Shown one piece after another: positions 15,813-23,777 of a stretch of DNA of 25,117 nt. Within the stretch, counting starts at the first letter, position 1. The number at the start of each line of letters is the position of its first letter. The translations under genes and the position numbers were made by a program. The stretch is from CAIWXH01 sp964555675 (GTDB taxonomy: Bacteria; Chloroflexota; Chloroflexia; Chloroflexales; Chloroflexaceae): contig CAZKTU010000080.1 in NCBI GenBank assembly GCA_964555675.1, positions 1 through 25,117 of the forward strand. The letters are read 5' to 3'. The notes beneath the pieces were generated by a model. That model had not been told where the DNA came from, searched no databases, and saw only the letters and a program-made list of their open reading frames with translations.

Positions 15813-17261
15813 ATGGTGTCGCTCCCCATCCACGAGGCTGCCGCGGCGACTTCGCCGCATGCCACGTTGCCCGTCGGCGTGCCCGCCGCCCATGACCGCC
15901 CCTGGACCAACTGGGCGCGCACGGCAGGCTGCCTCCCCGCCCTGTCGTTCTCCCCGCGCTCGGCCGACGATCTGTGCCGGATCGTGCGTTTCGCCCGCGC
16001 CTCCGGCCGCCGCATCCGCGCGGTCGGCACAGGCCACTCCTGGTCGGCCCTCGTCCCCACCTCGGATATCCTCGTCTACACCGCCGGGCTCGACCGCGTG
16101 GCCATGGACCTGCGCGACCCGGCTCACCCCCGGGTGATCGTCGGCGGCGGCGCGACGGTGCGCGCGGTCAACACCGTGCTCGAACGGCACGGCTACGCCC
16201 TGCCCCTCAACGTCGTGCTCGAGAGTGTGCGCTTCGGCGGCCTGGTGGCGACGGGCAGCCACGGCTCGGGCTGGGAGAACCGCACCCTCTCAGACCTCGT
16301 CCACGCGATCGAGATCGTCGACGCCGCCGGCGAGCTGCGCCGCTTCGAGGCCGGCGTAGACGACGAGGAGGTGCTGAACGCGGCGCGTTTGCACCTGGGC
16401 ATGTTCGGGCTCACCGCAAGCATGACGCTCAATGTGCTCCCGACCTGGAATGTGCGCGCTCGCGACCGCCTCGTGCCGCCCGCCGAGGTGCTGCCCAACC
16501 TGAAAGAGTGGGTGCTCGCCCACGAGAACCTGGACCTCTTCTGGTGGCCCTTCTGCGACAACTTGTGGGTGAAGAGCTGGGATCGCAGCGACGAGCCTGC
16601 GGCGGCCCACCCGCGCTACAACCAGGCCGACGCCGCCTGGTCCTGGGCGACGTCCCACATGCATCGCGGGGCCCTGGGCCTGTGCCGGCTGGCGCCGCCC
16701 CTGACCCCGGCGATCTGCCGCGGTCTCCTGCCCTTCACGCCCTCGAGCGGCGACCGCGTGGTGCCGGTGGTCGAGGCCATCCACTACCGGCGGGCGCTCG
16801 AGGTGGCGCGTATGGGCTGCGTCGAGGTGGCCTTCAAGATCGACCCCGACTTCGCCAATGTGCGCCAGGCCATCGAGGCGGTGCTCGAGCGCGTGCGCAG
16901 CTACGCCGCGGCGGGGCGCTACCCGCTCAATGTCACGCTCAACGCGCGCTTCATCAACAACAGCGACTGTCTGCTCTCGCCGGCCTCGGGGCCGGGCCAC
17001 ACCTGCTACATCGAGATCCTTGGCGCGGGCGATCCCGCCCTCTGGCAGCGCTTCTCGAGCGAGGTGGCCCGCGACTGGCTGACCCTGCCGCGGGCGCTGC
17101 CCCACTGGGCCAAGCAGTACCGCCACATCCCGGGCATCCTCGCCCATATCAAGGATACCCTCGGCCCGAACATCGCCCGCTTCAACCGCGTCAAAGCCGA
17201 GCTCGGCGTCGATCCCGAGGGCATATTCCTGAACGAGGCCCTGCGCGAGCTGTTTGTCTGA
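15813..17261 (+). CDS. FAD-dependent sugar-1,4-lactone oxidase (L-gulonolactone / D-arabinonolactone oxidase family)
   Basis: The protein has 482 residues from ATG 15813, chosen because the promoter at 15723-15751 lies inside the longer frame; AGAGGA is at 15797-15802. An N-terminal PCMH-type FAD domain has the loop RAVGTGHSWSAL. H75 is in the position that carries the covalent 8-alpha-histidyl FAD in gulonolactone oxidase. A second FAD segment is RFGGLVATGSHGSG. The C-terminal cap ends with the family's HW-K motif, here H431 W432 A433 K434. The family oxidises aldono-lactones, or alditols in relatives, to keto products with O2 or another acceptor. No signal peptide is seen, so it is cytoplasmic. 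Substrate is unresolved; alditol oxidase is an alternative. Its neighbours give no pathway context. Confidence 0.87.
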   Translation: MVSLPIHEAAAATSPHATLPVGVPAAHDRPWTNWARTAGCLPALSFSPRSADDLCRIVRFARASGRRIRAVGTGHSWSALVPTSDILVYTAGLDRVAMDLRDPAHPRVIVGGGATVRAVNTVLERHGYALPLNVVLESVRFGGLVATGSHGSGWENRTLSDLVHAIEIVDAAGELRRFEAGVDDEEVLNAARLHLGMFGLTASMTLNVLPTWNVRARDRLVPPAEVLPNLKEWVLAHENLDLFWWPFCDNLWVKSWDRSDEPAAAHPRYNQADAAWSWATSHMHRGALGLCRLAPPLTPAICRGLLPFTPSSGDRVVPVVEAIHYRRALEVARMGCVEVAFKIDPDFANVRQAIEAVLERVRSYAAAGRYPLNVTLNARFINNSDCLLSPASGPGHTCYIEILGAGDPALWQRFSSEVARDWLTLPRALPHWAKQYRHIPGILAHIKDTLGPNIARFNRVKAELGVDPEGIFLNEALRELFV

Positions 17262-17273
17262 GCCGCCCTTGTC

Positions 17274-18038
17274 TTACGCCGCCAGCACGAAGTCGAACGC
17301 CGCCGCCAACCCGTCGGCGGCGGGGCTGAGGGCCACCAGCAGCTCGGGCCTGAAGATGCCGTCGCGCGCATTATCGGGCTCGTCGGGGAAGTAGACCTGG
17401 GTGGTCAGGACCTCGCCGCCCGGGGCCTGGACCTTGACGTGAATATGGCGTGTGCGGCCGGGGTAGAGCCCCGGCAGGATGGTCTCGAACTGATAGCGGC
17501 CCTGATCGTCGGCGAACTGGTGGCCGCGCAACCTGTAGCCCTGGTTGTCATAGATACCGGCGTCGTCGCACTGCCAGATATCCACCAGGGCCCCGGCCAC
17601 GGGCGCGCAGGCCGTGGTCAGCACCGCGCCGGCGAGCACGAGCTTCGTCCCGGGCATGCCGTCCTCGAGCAGCGAGCTGCGCTCGGGCGAGTTGGGCGTG
17701 AAGTACGGCCCCTCGGTCTGGGCGATTGTGGGCTCGTCGTCGTCGTCGCCACAGGCGGGGGTCGCCGGCAGGGCGGCCACGGGCGCCTGGGTCGCGGCGG
17801 GGGCCTGGGCGGCGGGCGCCGCGCTCGGCTCGGGCGCCACGCTCGGCTCGACCGCCACGCTGGGCGCTGCCGTCGGCAGGGCCGCAGCGGCGGTGGGCTG
17901 GGCGGGCAGCGTAGGCTGGCCCGCGGGGGCCGCCGTGGGCTCGGGCTGGGCCGCGCCGCCGCACGCGGCGAGCAGCACGGGCACAGGGGCCGCCAGCAGC
18001 ACGCGCAGAAAGGCGCGCCGCGTCTGGATGTTGGTCAT
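17274..18038 (-). CDS. Exported intradiol ring-cleavage dioxygenase-like lipoprotein (Tat signal plus lipobox)
   Basis: The protein has 254 residues. ATG 18038 is chosen over an in-frame ATG at 18089 because AGGAGG lies 7-8 nt upstream and a proper signal sequence follows. Residues 6-12 (TRRAFLR) form a twin-arginine motif and LLAAC (22-26) a lipobox, suggesting folded export and lipid anchoring at C26. Residues 27-100 are a Pro/Ala linker with short repeats (SVAVEPSVAPEPSAAP), followed by a DDDDE acidic run. Residues 104-254 are the intradiol dioxygenase fold, with candidate Fe(III) ligands Y163 (GIYDN), Y192 (GLYPG), H198 and H200 (RHIH). Classical members cleave catechols or protocatechuate. 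Extracytoplasmic relatives are poorly characterised, so the substrate is open. It converges on the oxidase gene with a 12-nt gap. Confidence 0.88.
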   Translation of the reverse strand: MTNIQTRRAFLRVLLAAPVPVLLAACGGAAQPEPTAAPAGQPTLPAQPTAAAALPTAAPSVAVEPSVAPEPSAAPAAQAPAATQAPVAALPATPACGDDDDEPTIAQTEGPYFTPNSPERSSLLEDGMPGTKLVLAGAVLTTACAPVAGALVDIWQCDDAGIYDNQGYRLRGHQFADDQGRYQFETILPGLYPGRTRHIHVKVQAPGGEVLTTQVYFPDEPDNARDGIFRPELLVALSPAADGLAAAFDFVLAA

Positions 18039-18066
18039 CGTTGCTCCTCCTCGTCTGAACCCCGCC

Positions 18067-18072
18067 ATGATA
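18067..18072 (-). promoter_or_regulatory. Possible -10 (TATCAT) for the dioxygenase gene
   Basis: TATCAT on the minus strand lies 28 nt before the ATG. No matching -35 is visible, so support is weak. Confidence 0.25.
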
Positions 18073-18093
18073 CCAGGGCCGACGCGCACCTGC

Positions 18094-18111
18094 CCTTAGA
18101 AGAGGCTAAGG
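18094..18111 (-). terminator. Hairpin in the spacer after the MFS exporter gene
   Basis: CCTTAG and CTAAGG form a 6-bp stem with a 6-nt loop, 38 nt after the exporter stop and upstream of the dioxygenase gene. There is no T-run; it may be a weak terminator or an operator. Confidence 0.3.
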
Positions 18112-18149
18112 AACGAGCCTGCTCCTGGCTTCAGGCGAGGCGCGGGGAG

Positions 18150-19358
18150 TCAGGCCTTCAGGAGGAGCGCCGGGCGCGCGGCCAGGCTGTGGAAGACCAG
18201 CAACGCGGCGATGCCGCTGACTGCGATCACGGCCGCCATGGGCAGCGCGGTGCCGTTGTGCAGCACGCCTACCAGCGTGCCGGCCACGGCGCCCAGGCTG
18301 AACTGCAGGGTGCCCAGCAGGGCCGAGGCGCTGCCCGCGGTCTTCCCGTGCGGGGCCATGGCCGCCGCCGCGGTGTTGGGCCCAATCAGGCCCTGGCCGG
18401 CGACACACACGAAGAGCGGCGGCAGCAGGCCGGCCAGACCGCCGAAGCCGGTCGCCGCGGCGGCCACCAGGGTCAGCCCCGCCGCAACCATCGCCAGCAG
18501 GGTTGTCGCCGTGATGCTGTCTGAGGCGAAACGCGCCAGCAGGCGGCGGTTCAGCTGCGAGGCCGCGATCAGCCCGAGGGCGTTGGCCCCAAAGATCCAG
18601 CCGTAGTTTTGGGGCGGCACCCCATAGAGCTCGATGATCACGAAGGGCGAGCCGGCGATATAGGCGAACATGCCGGCCGAGACCAGGCCGCCGGTCAGGG
18701 CGTTGCCCATGAAGGCGCGGTTCCCCAGCAGGCGCCCGTAGGTCGCGAGCACCGCGCGCGGCCCCGAGCGGCTGCGGCGCTCGGTGGGCAGCGACTCGCG
18801 CAGCGCGAAGAGGGTCAGGGCGACACAGAGCAGGCCGAAGGCCGCCAGCGCCCAGAAGGCCGAGCGCCAGCCGAAGGCCGCCACGAGCTGGCCGCCAATC
18901 AGCGGCGCGGTGATCGGCGCCAGGCCCATCACCAGCATCAGCAGCGAGTACATGCGCGCCGAGCCCTGGGCGTCGAAGAGGTCGCGCACCACCGACCGCG
19001 AGATCACCATGCCCGCGCAGCCGCCGATCGCCTGCAGAATGCGTAGCCCGATCAGGCTCCCCAGGCTCGGGGCGAGGGCGCAGCCGATCGAGGCGATCGT
19101 GTAGAGCGCGCAGCCGAAGAGCAAGGGCCCGCGCCGGCCGTAGCGGTCCGACATGGGTCCGTAGATGGTCTGGCCGAGGGCCAGGCCCACGAAGAAGAGC
19201 GAGAGCGTCAGCTGGGCCGCGGCGGTGCTCGTCCCGAACTCGCGCCCGATCGCCGGGATGGCCGGTAGGTACAGGTCGATCGACAGCGGCCCGAAGGCCG
19301 TGAGGGTCCCCAGGATCAGGGCCAATCTACCCGTCCCCTGCCGCGCCGCGCTGCTCAT
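18150..19358 (-). CDS. Bcr/CflA-family drug-resistance MFS exporter
   Basis: This 402-residue inner-membrane protein has about 12 hydrophobic helices. The Bcr/CflA signature is clear: SIDLYLPAIPAI in helix 1, motif A DRYGRRGPLL between helices 2 and 3, and LRILQAIGGCAGMVISRSVVRD in the helix 4 region. The family exports bicyclomycin, chloramphenicol-type drugs or small metabolites by proton antiport. AGAGG is about 10 nt before the ATG. It follows the LuxR-type regulator by 73 nt, a gap that may hold its own promoter (TATACT at 19410-19415). Regulation by that neighbour is plausible but unproven. Substrate cannot be inferred. Confidence 0.92.
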   Translation of the reverse strand: MSSAARQGTGRLALILGTLTAFGPLSIDLYLPAIPAIGREFGTSTAAAQLTLSLFFVGLALGQTIYGPMSDRYGRRGPLLFGCALYTIASIGCALAPSLGSLIGLRILQAIGGCAGMVISRSVVRDLFDAQGSARMYSLLMLVMGLAPITAPLIGGQLVAAFGWRSAFWALAAFGLLCVALTLFALRESLPTERRSRSGPRAVLATYGRLLGNRAFMGNALTGGLVSAGMFAYIAGSPFVIIELYGVPPQNYGWIFGANALGLIAASQLNRRLLARFASDSITATTLLAMVAAGLTLVAAAATGFGGLAGLLPPLFVCVAGQGLIGPNTAAAAMAPHGKTAGSASALLGTLQFSLGAVAGTLVGVLHNGTALPMAAVIAVSGIAALLVFHSLAARPALLLKA

Positions 19359-19409
19359 TGCTGTGTGCCTCTTATGGGGCCGCGACCATCACCCGGCGCC
19401 CGTGCCGCA

Positions 19410-19415
19410 AGTATA
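19410..19415 (-). promoter_or_regulatory. Possible -10 (TATACT) for the MFS exporter
   Basis: TATACT on the minus strand lies 52 nt before the exporter ATG, just after the LuxR gene. The -35 region is not convincing. The same hexamer appears at the head of the protease operon. Confidence 0.3.
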
Positions 19416-19431
19416 CCGTACCGCGACCGCG

Positions 19432-20022
19432 CTACAGCGTAATCAGCCCCTGGCGCGCGCCGATGCTCACCGCCTCGGTGCGCGAGGCCGCGCCCAGCTT
19501 GGCGAAGATCGCCGCGATATGGAACTTGACCGTGTGCTCGCTGATCTGCAGGCGCAGGGCGATCTGCTTGTTCGGCAGGCCCTGGCTCAGCAGGCCGAGC
19601 ACCTCCGACTCGCGCGCCGTCAGCGGCTCGGCGGGGGGCTCGCCCGTCGGTCGCGGCGCCAGCTGCTCGGCCAGCTGCCGGGGCACGGCGACGAAGCCCT
19701 GGGCCGCGGCGCCCACGGCCGCCCGCAACTCCTCGGGCCCCGCGTCGGGCATGGCCACAGCCCAACCCCGTAGCGGCAGCGAGCGCAGCAGCGAGGGCAG
19801 GCGCGGGTCATCGCTGAGGGCGACCAGGGCCGCCCCCTCGTCGCCCGCCAGGGCCCGCCCCGCCGCCGCAGGGTTGTCGCCGGCCACCAGCACCACATCG
19901 GCGACGGGGGCCATGGCCGCCCCCGCCGCCTCGCCGACTACCTCGACCCCCTCGCCCGCGAGCATCGCTCGTAACCCCGCCCTTAGGGCCGGCGTCGGGG
20001 CGACGATAAAGACTGTCGTCAT
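19432..20022 (-). CDS. LuxR/NarL-family regulator with degenerate (pseudo-)receiver
   Basis: This 196-residue DNA-binding protein has a receiver-like fold (1-120) and a LuxR helix-turn-helix (about 133-190: LTARESEVLGLLSQG, NKQIALRLQISEHTVKFH). The receiver has kept its shape (VFIVAPTPALRAGLRAML) but lost its chemistry. The usual acidic pair is A8-P9, the phosphoacceptor position is A47 (DVVLVAGDN), and the conserved lysine is replaced around residues 90-92. It should therefore not be switched by phosphotransfer. Regulation by ligand, protein binding or proteolysis is more likely. It lies 30 nt after the protease gene, with AAGGA before the ATG, so it is probably the third gene of the protease operon. 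Confidence 0.88.
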   Translation of the reverse strand: MTTVFIVAPTPALRAGLRAMLAGEGVEVVGEAAGAAMAPVADVVLVAGDNPAAAGRALAGDEGAALVALSDDPRLPSLLRSLPLRGWAVAMPDAGPEELRAAVGAAAQGFVAVPRQLAEQLAPRPTGEPPAEPLTARESEVLGLLSQGLPNKQIALRLQISEHTVKFHIAAIFAKLGAASRTEAVSIGARQGLITL

Positions 20023-20052
20023 GGAGTCCTTTGTACCAAGTGTGGTGAGACA

Positions 20053-20958
20053 TTAGCCCTTCTCGGCCAGCGTCACGCTGAGCGCCAGCGGTTGCCCGCC
20101 CCGCAGCAACCCCAGTTGCACGCTCTCGCCGGGCCCGTGCCCGCCCAGGGCCTCGAGCAGCTGCTCGGTGGCGGTCAGTACCTGGCCGTCGAGGCTGAGG
20201 ATCAGGTCGCCCACCAGCAGCCCCGCCGCCGCCGCCGGCCCGCCGGGGGCCACCTGGGCGACCAGCAGGGCCGTGCGCTGTCCGTCGCGCTCCGGCCCCG
20301 CGGGCAGCTCGGCCGGCTGCACGCCCAGCCCGATGAAGACGGGCTTCGCCGGCAGGCGCGCCACCCATGCCAGGGCCACGTGGCTCGGGATGGCCACCGA
20401 GAGGTCGCCGCCGAAGATCATCGCGTTGATGCCCACCACCTCGCCGCGGGCGTTCAGCAGGGGCCCGCCCGAGTTGCCCGGCGCCAGACGCACGTCTGAG
20501 CGGATGTAGCTGGCGGGCTGCTCGTCGCGACCCGCCGGGATCTCGCCCACCCCGCTGACGATCCCGGCGGTGACCACGCCGCGCTGTCCCCAGGGGTTGC
20601 CCACCGCGAAGACCAGCTCGCCCACCCGCAGCCCCGCCGAGTCGCCGATCGGCGCCGGGGTCAGCTCGCCGTCGTCCACGGCCAGCAGGGCCAGGTCGAG
20701 CCGCGGGTTGCCGGCGATCAGGCGCGCCGTGTGACGCTGCTCGCCCGCCGTCAGAATCTCGAGCTGCTCGCCCACCCCGGCCACGACGTGGAAGTTGGTC
20801 ATGACCGTGCGCCCGTCGCGCCAGACCACGCCCGAGCCGCCGCCCGGCCCCCGCCCGCGCACCTGCACCACACTCGCCCGCGCCCGCTCGGCCAACCCCG
20901 CCGCGGCGGCGCCGATCAGAGTAGCCGGCGAAGACTGCTCAAGCTCAAGCATTGTCAT
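20053..20958 (-). CDS. Trypsin-like serine protease with PDZ domain (S1C/HtrA-like), no signal peptide, copy 1
   Basis: The protein has 301 residues, with a protease domain (about 25-205) and one PDZ domain (about 212-298). The catalytic triad is complete: H57 (TNFHVV), D88 (RLDLALL) and S163 (APGNSGGPL). The N terminus MTMLELEQSSPATLIG has neither signal peptide nor membrane helix, unlike classical DegP/HtrA, so it should be cytoplasmic unless the start is wrong. AGGAAG lies 6 nt before the first ATG, which supports it. It is 40 nt after the paralogous protease gene and 30 nt before the LuxR gene. Likely roles are quality-control proteolysis or chaperoning. Substrates are unknown. Confidence 0.9.
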   Translation of the reverse strand: MTMLELEQSSPATLIGAAAAGLAERARASVVQVRGRGPGGGSGVVWRDGRTVMTNFHVVAGVGEQLEILTAGEQRHTARLIAGNPRLDLALLAVDDGELTPAPIGDSAGLRVGELVFAVGNPWGQRGVVTAGIVSGVGEIPAGRDEQPASYIRSDVRLAPGNSGGPLLNARGEVVGINAMIFGGDLSVAIPSHVALAWVARLPAKPVFIGLGVQPAELPAGPERDGQRTALLVAQVAPGGPAAAAGLLVGDLILSLDGQVLTATEQLLEALGGHGPGESVQLGLLRGGQPLALSVTLAEKG

Positions 20959-20998
20959 TGTATCTTCCTATTCGCTGCCGCACGCATGGCTTGCACGC

Positions 20999-21907
20999 CT
21001 AACTTCGCTGCCCCACGGTGACGCTGAGCGTGGTCACCGCGCCGCCCCTGAGCACCTGCACCGGCACCGCGGCGCCCACCCGCTCGCCCGCCAGCAGGGC
21101 CTGCAGCTCGTCGGTGTCGGTCAGGGCCTGGCCGTCGAAGGCGGTCAGGACGTCGCCGAGCAGCAGGCCCCCCCTGGCGGCGGGGCTGTCGGGCTCGACC
21201 CGCACCACCAGCAGGCCACGCTCCTGGCTCAGCCCGCCCCGCTGCCCCGCCGGCAGCTCGACCGGCTGGCTGCTGATCCCCAGGTAGCCGCGCTTGACGA
21301 AGCCCGCGCTGCCGAGGGTCTCGGCGATCCGCGCCGCCAGGGCGGCCGGCACCCCCAGGGCCACGCCCCCCGCCAGGCCCGTCGTCAGCACGGCGACCAC
21401 GGCCCCGTGGGCGTCGACCAGGGCCCCGCCCGAGAAGCCTGGGTAGGGGATGGCGTCGGTCTGCACGAACTGCTCGAGCACGGCGCCTCGCCGCCCGCGC
21501 AGGGGCCCGCCCGCGGCGCTCACGATGCCGAACGAGGCCATAGGGCTGTCGCCCGGCCGCCCGACGGCCAGCACGATCTGCCCGACCCGCGCGGGCGTCT
21601 CGGCGAAGGCGGCCGGCGCGACGCCCAGCCCGGGCGCCCGCAGCAGCGCCAGGTCGCTCGCGTGGTCGCGGCCGGCCAGCTGGGCCGCCACAGCCCGCCC
21701 GTCAGGCGCCACCACGCTCAGGTCGTCGTCGCGCTCCAGGACGTGGTCCGCCGTGAGCACCGTGTCATCGGCGACGACGATGCCGGTCGCCGGCCCGCGC
21801 GGGCGGCCCCGCACCTGCACCAGGGCGGCGCCGACCCGCGCCACCGCATCGGCCATCTGGTTCGAAATCGCGCCGAGCAGCTCGGCGGCGTTCAGTGTGT
21901 CGCTCAT
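20999..21907 (-). CDS. Trypsin-like serine protease with PDZ domain (S1C/HtrA-like), no signal peptide, copy 2
   Basis: This 302-residue paralogue of the next gene shares its layout: protease domain (about 20-205) and PDZ (about 210-298). Its triad is H55 (LTADHV), D85 (SDLALL) and S159 (YPGFSGGAL), all present, but the active-site serine loop YPGFSGG differs from the usual GNSGG and the N terminus MSDTLNAAELLG is again unsignalled. AGAGGA precedes the ATG by about 7 nt. It is the first gene of the protease-protease-LuxR run, with a TATACT box at 21945-21950. The two proteins may form mixed oligomers, or one may act on the other. That is inference from adjacency and similarity. Confidence 0.89.
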   Translation of the reverse strand: MSDTLNAAELLGAISNQMADAVARVGAALVQVRGRPRGPATGIVVADDTVLTADHVLERDDDLSVVAPDGRAVAAQLAGRDHASDLALLRAPGLGVAPAAFAETPARVGQIVLAVGRPGDSPMASFGIVSAAGGPLRGRRGAVLEQFVQTDAIPYPGFSGGALVDAHGAVVAVLTTGLAGGVALGVPAALAARIAETLGSAGFVKRGYLGISSQPVELPAGQRGGLSQERGLLVVRVEPDSPAARGGLLLGDVLTAFDGQALTDTDELQALLAGERVGAAVPVQVLRGGAVTTLSVTVGQRS

Positions 21908-21944
21908 CAGGGTGTCCTCTCGCTATATGCTCTCCACTGGTTAG

Positions 21945-21950
21945 AGTATA
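21945..21950 (-). promoter_or_regulatory. Candidate -10 (TATACT) of the protease operon
   Basis: TATACT on the minus strand lies 38 nt before the ATG of the first protease. There is no recognisable -35 at 16-18 nt. The region 21908-22071 is the divergent spacer with the ATP-grasp gene. Confidence 0.35.
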
Positions 21951-22021
21951 GAGCCCGCGGCCCCATCGGCGCTATCGGCGGCCTGTCTAGCCTCGACCTG
22001 GAAGAATGGGCAGGGCTGCGG

Positions 22022-22027
22022 TACTAT
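22022..22027 (+). promoter_or_regulatory. Candidate -10 (TACTAT) of the ATP-grasp gene
   Basis: TACTAT lies 45 nt before the ATG at 22072 with no clear -35. A 10-bp perfect palindrome, GCTAGCTAGC (22047-22056), sits in the predicted leader and could be a repressor site. Confidence 0.3.
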
Positions 22028-22071
22028 AGGCCCAGCCAGAGAGTGTGCTAGCTAGCGTAGAGAGATAGATT

Positions 22072-23460
22072 ATGGACCTGCACAGCGCCATCGCCGCCTA
22101 CCACGCCCTGCTCGACGAGGACAGCGCCCGCGAGACCTTCGGCCTGCTCGACGCGGCCATCCGCAGGCGCGGCATGCTGGTGGGCAAGGCCCGCGACCGC
22201 CTGGTCTGCGAAGTGCTGCGCCCGCGCCTGCTCGCCCCGGCCCAGTATCTGCTGCTCAAGGCCGCCGCCGCCGGGGTTGGCCGGGCCATCCAGCAGGTCG
22301 GTCAGGCTACCCTCGACGACCCGAGCCTGCTGGAGCCCTACGCCCTTACGGCCGACGAGCAGGCCCTCCTCGCGATCGATCCGGGCTTCGCCGGCGCGTC
22401 TCGCTTCGGGCGCCTCGACGGCTTCCTCGACCCGGCCGGCGCATGGTGCTACTTTGTCGAGTCGAACCTCGAGTCGCCCGCGGGCATCGCCTACGAGGAC
22501 GCCCTGGTCGAGGAGTTCCTCGCCCTACCGGTGATGCAGGCCTTCGTGGCGAGCCACCCGGTCCACGTCTTCACCCTCTGGCGGCGCCTGCTAGAGACCC
22601 TGCGCGAGGCCTGGCGCGACTGGGGCGGCCACGGCGAGCCCACCGTGGCGATCGTCGACTTCCGCGAGGCCGTGACTATGCCCGAGTTCGTCTTCCTGCG
22701 CGACCGCTTCCGCGAGGCCGGCACGCCGACCCTGATCGCCGACCCCGACGAGCTGCGCTACGACGGCGCCGAGCTCTACCTCGAGCGCGAGGGCAAACGT
22801 GTCCCTATCGGCCTGGTCTATCGGCGCGTGCTGCAGCACGAGTTTCTGGCCCGCTACGACCTGAGCCACCCCCTCGTGCGGGCCTACGCCGACCGCAAGG
22901 TCTGTGTGGTGAACCCCTTCCGCAGCAAGCCGGTCCACACCAAACTGATCATGGCCCTGATCTCCGATGAGCAGGGCCCCGCCTGGGGCGCCATGGACGA
23001 ACAGGCCCGGGCGGCCTCCCAGGCGCACGTGCCGTGGACGCGACTGCTGCGGGCGGGCCCCGCGACCTACCAGGGCGAGCGTCTGGACGACCTGCTGGAG
23101 TTCGCCGCACACAACCGCGAGCGCCTGGTCCTGAAGCCCAACGACGAGTATGGCGGCAGCGGCGTCGTTCTGGGCTGGACCGTGGGCGAGCAGGAGTGGC
23201 GGGCGGCCCTGGCGGCGGCCCTGCGCGGCCCCTGGGTGGTGCAGGAGCGCGTCCCGCTGCCCGAAGAGGAGTACCCGACCTGGAGCGAGGCGACCGGCCT
23301 GCGCCTGACCCCGCGCTACGTGGATAGCGACCCCTGCGTCTTCGGCGTGGCCCCCGACGTCGTCTCGGCGGGATGCCTGACCCGCATCGCCGCCACGCCC
23401 CTGCTCAACGTCAGCGCCGGCGGGGGCGCCGCGCCGCCCACCTTTCTGCTGACATCCTAG
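22072..23460 (+). CDS. Circularly permuted ATP-grasp / glutathionylspermidine-synthase-like ligase
   Basis: This 462-residue soluble protein has an N-terminal helical part (1-120), then GRLDGFLDP and YFVESNLESPAGI (about 135-150), which resemble the substrate-binding segment of circularly permuted ATP-grasp enzymes. NPFRSKPVHTKLIMALISDE (from 281) and LVLKPNDEYGGSG (K355 in the ATP-binding lysine/glycine-loop position) are the characteristic nucleotide-binding pieces. The family forms amide bonds through acyl-phosphate intermediates (glutathionylspermidine, peptide-like products); the substrates here cannot be deduced. The leader is AG-rich with no strong ribosome site. Its TAG stop shares the CTAG tetranucleotide with the stop of the convergent zinc-ribbon gene. 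Confidence 0.82.
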   Translation: MDLHSAIAAYHALLDEDSARETFGLLDAAIRRRGMLVGKARDRLVCEVLRPRLLAPAQYLLLKAAAAGVGRAIQQVGQATLDDPSLLEPYALTADEQALLAIDPGFAGASRFGRLDGFLDPAGAWCYFVESNLESPAGIAYEDALVEEFLALPVMQAFVASHPVHVFTLWRRLLETLREAWRDWGGHGEPTVAIVDFREAVTMPEFVFLRDRFREAGTPTLIADPDELRYDGAELYLEREGKRVPIGLVYRRVLQHEFLARYDLSHPLVRAYADRKVCVVNPFRSKPVHTKLIMALISDEQGPAWGAMDEQARAASQAHVPWTRLLRAGPATYQGERLDDLLEFAAHNRERLVLKPNDEYGGSGVVLGWTVGEQEWRAALAAALRGPWVVQERVPLPEEEYPTWSEATGLRLTPRYVDSDPCVFGVAPDVVSAGCLTRIAATPLLNVSAGGGAAPPTFLLTS

Positions 23461-23777
23461 GCTACGGGCGGCGTCTCGCCCTCCGTCGCGCTGCACGCCG
23501 TGCAGACGCGGAAGGGGATGCCCGTGCCGGCCACCGTGCTGATATCCTCGCGGCTCCCGCAGTAGCGGCAGACCGAAAGATTCTCGATATCGTCGGCGCG
23601 CCAGAGCTGGGGGGCGAGGGTCATCTCCATCGGCTCCTCGATCGAGAGGATGCCGATCTTGACACACACAGCGGCGGGGAAGACGTCGGCTACCCGGGCG
23701 AAAATCTTGTGGGGATGGGAGTAGACCTCGTCGCCAATCAGGATTCCGTTAATCCGGGGGTGCTGACGAATCTTCAT
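23457..23777 (-). CDS. Small protein with C-terminal four-cysteine zinc ribbon
   Basis: The protein has 106 residues. The N-terminal 65 form a compact beta-rich region (RINGILIGDEVYSHPHKIFARVADVFP). The C-terminal part carries C70-x2-C73 and C92-x2-C95 (CRYCGSRE, RVCTACSA), a typical zinc-ribbon spacing. The function is unknown; such ribbons often mediate protein or nucleic-acid contacts. Its ATG overlaps the stop of the 83-residue gene by 4 nt (ATGA), so it is translationally coupled to it. Its stop overlaps the stop of the plus-strand ATP-grasp gene. Confidence 0.78.
   Translation of the reverse strand: MKIRQHPRINGILIGDEVYSHPHKIFARVADVFPAAVCVKIGILSIEEPMEMTLAPQLWRADDIENLSVCRYCGSREDISTVAGTGIPFRVCTACSATEGETPPVA

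Noticed and set aside
18039..18089. ATG at 18089 for the dioxygenase
   Set aside because: It would bury the Tat signal behind 17 extra residues, while ATG 18038 has AGGAGG at proper distance.
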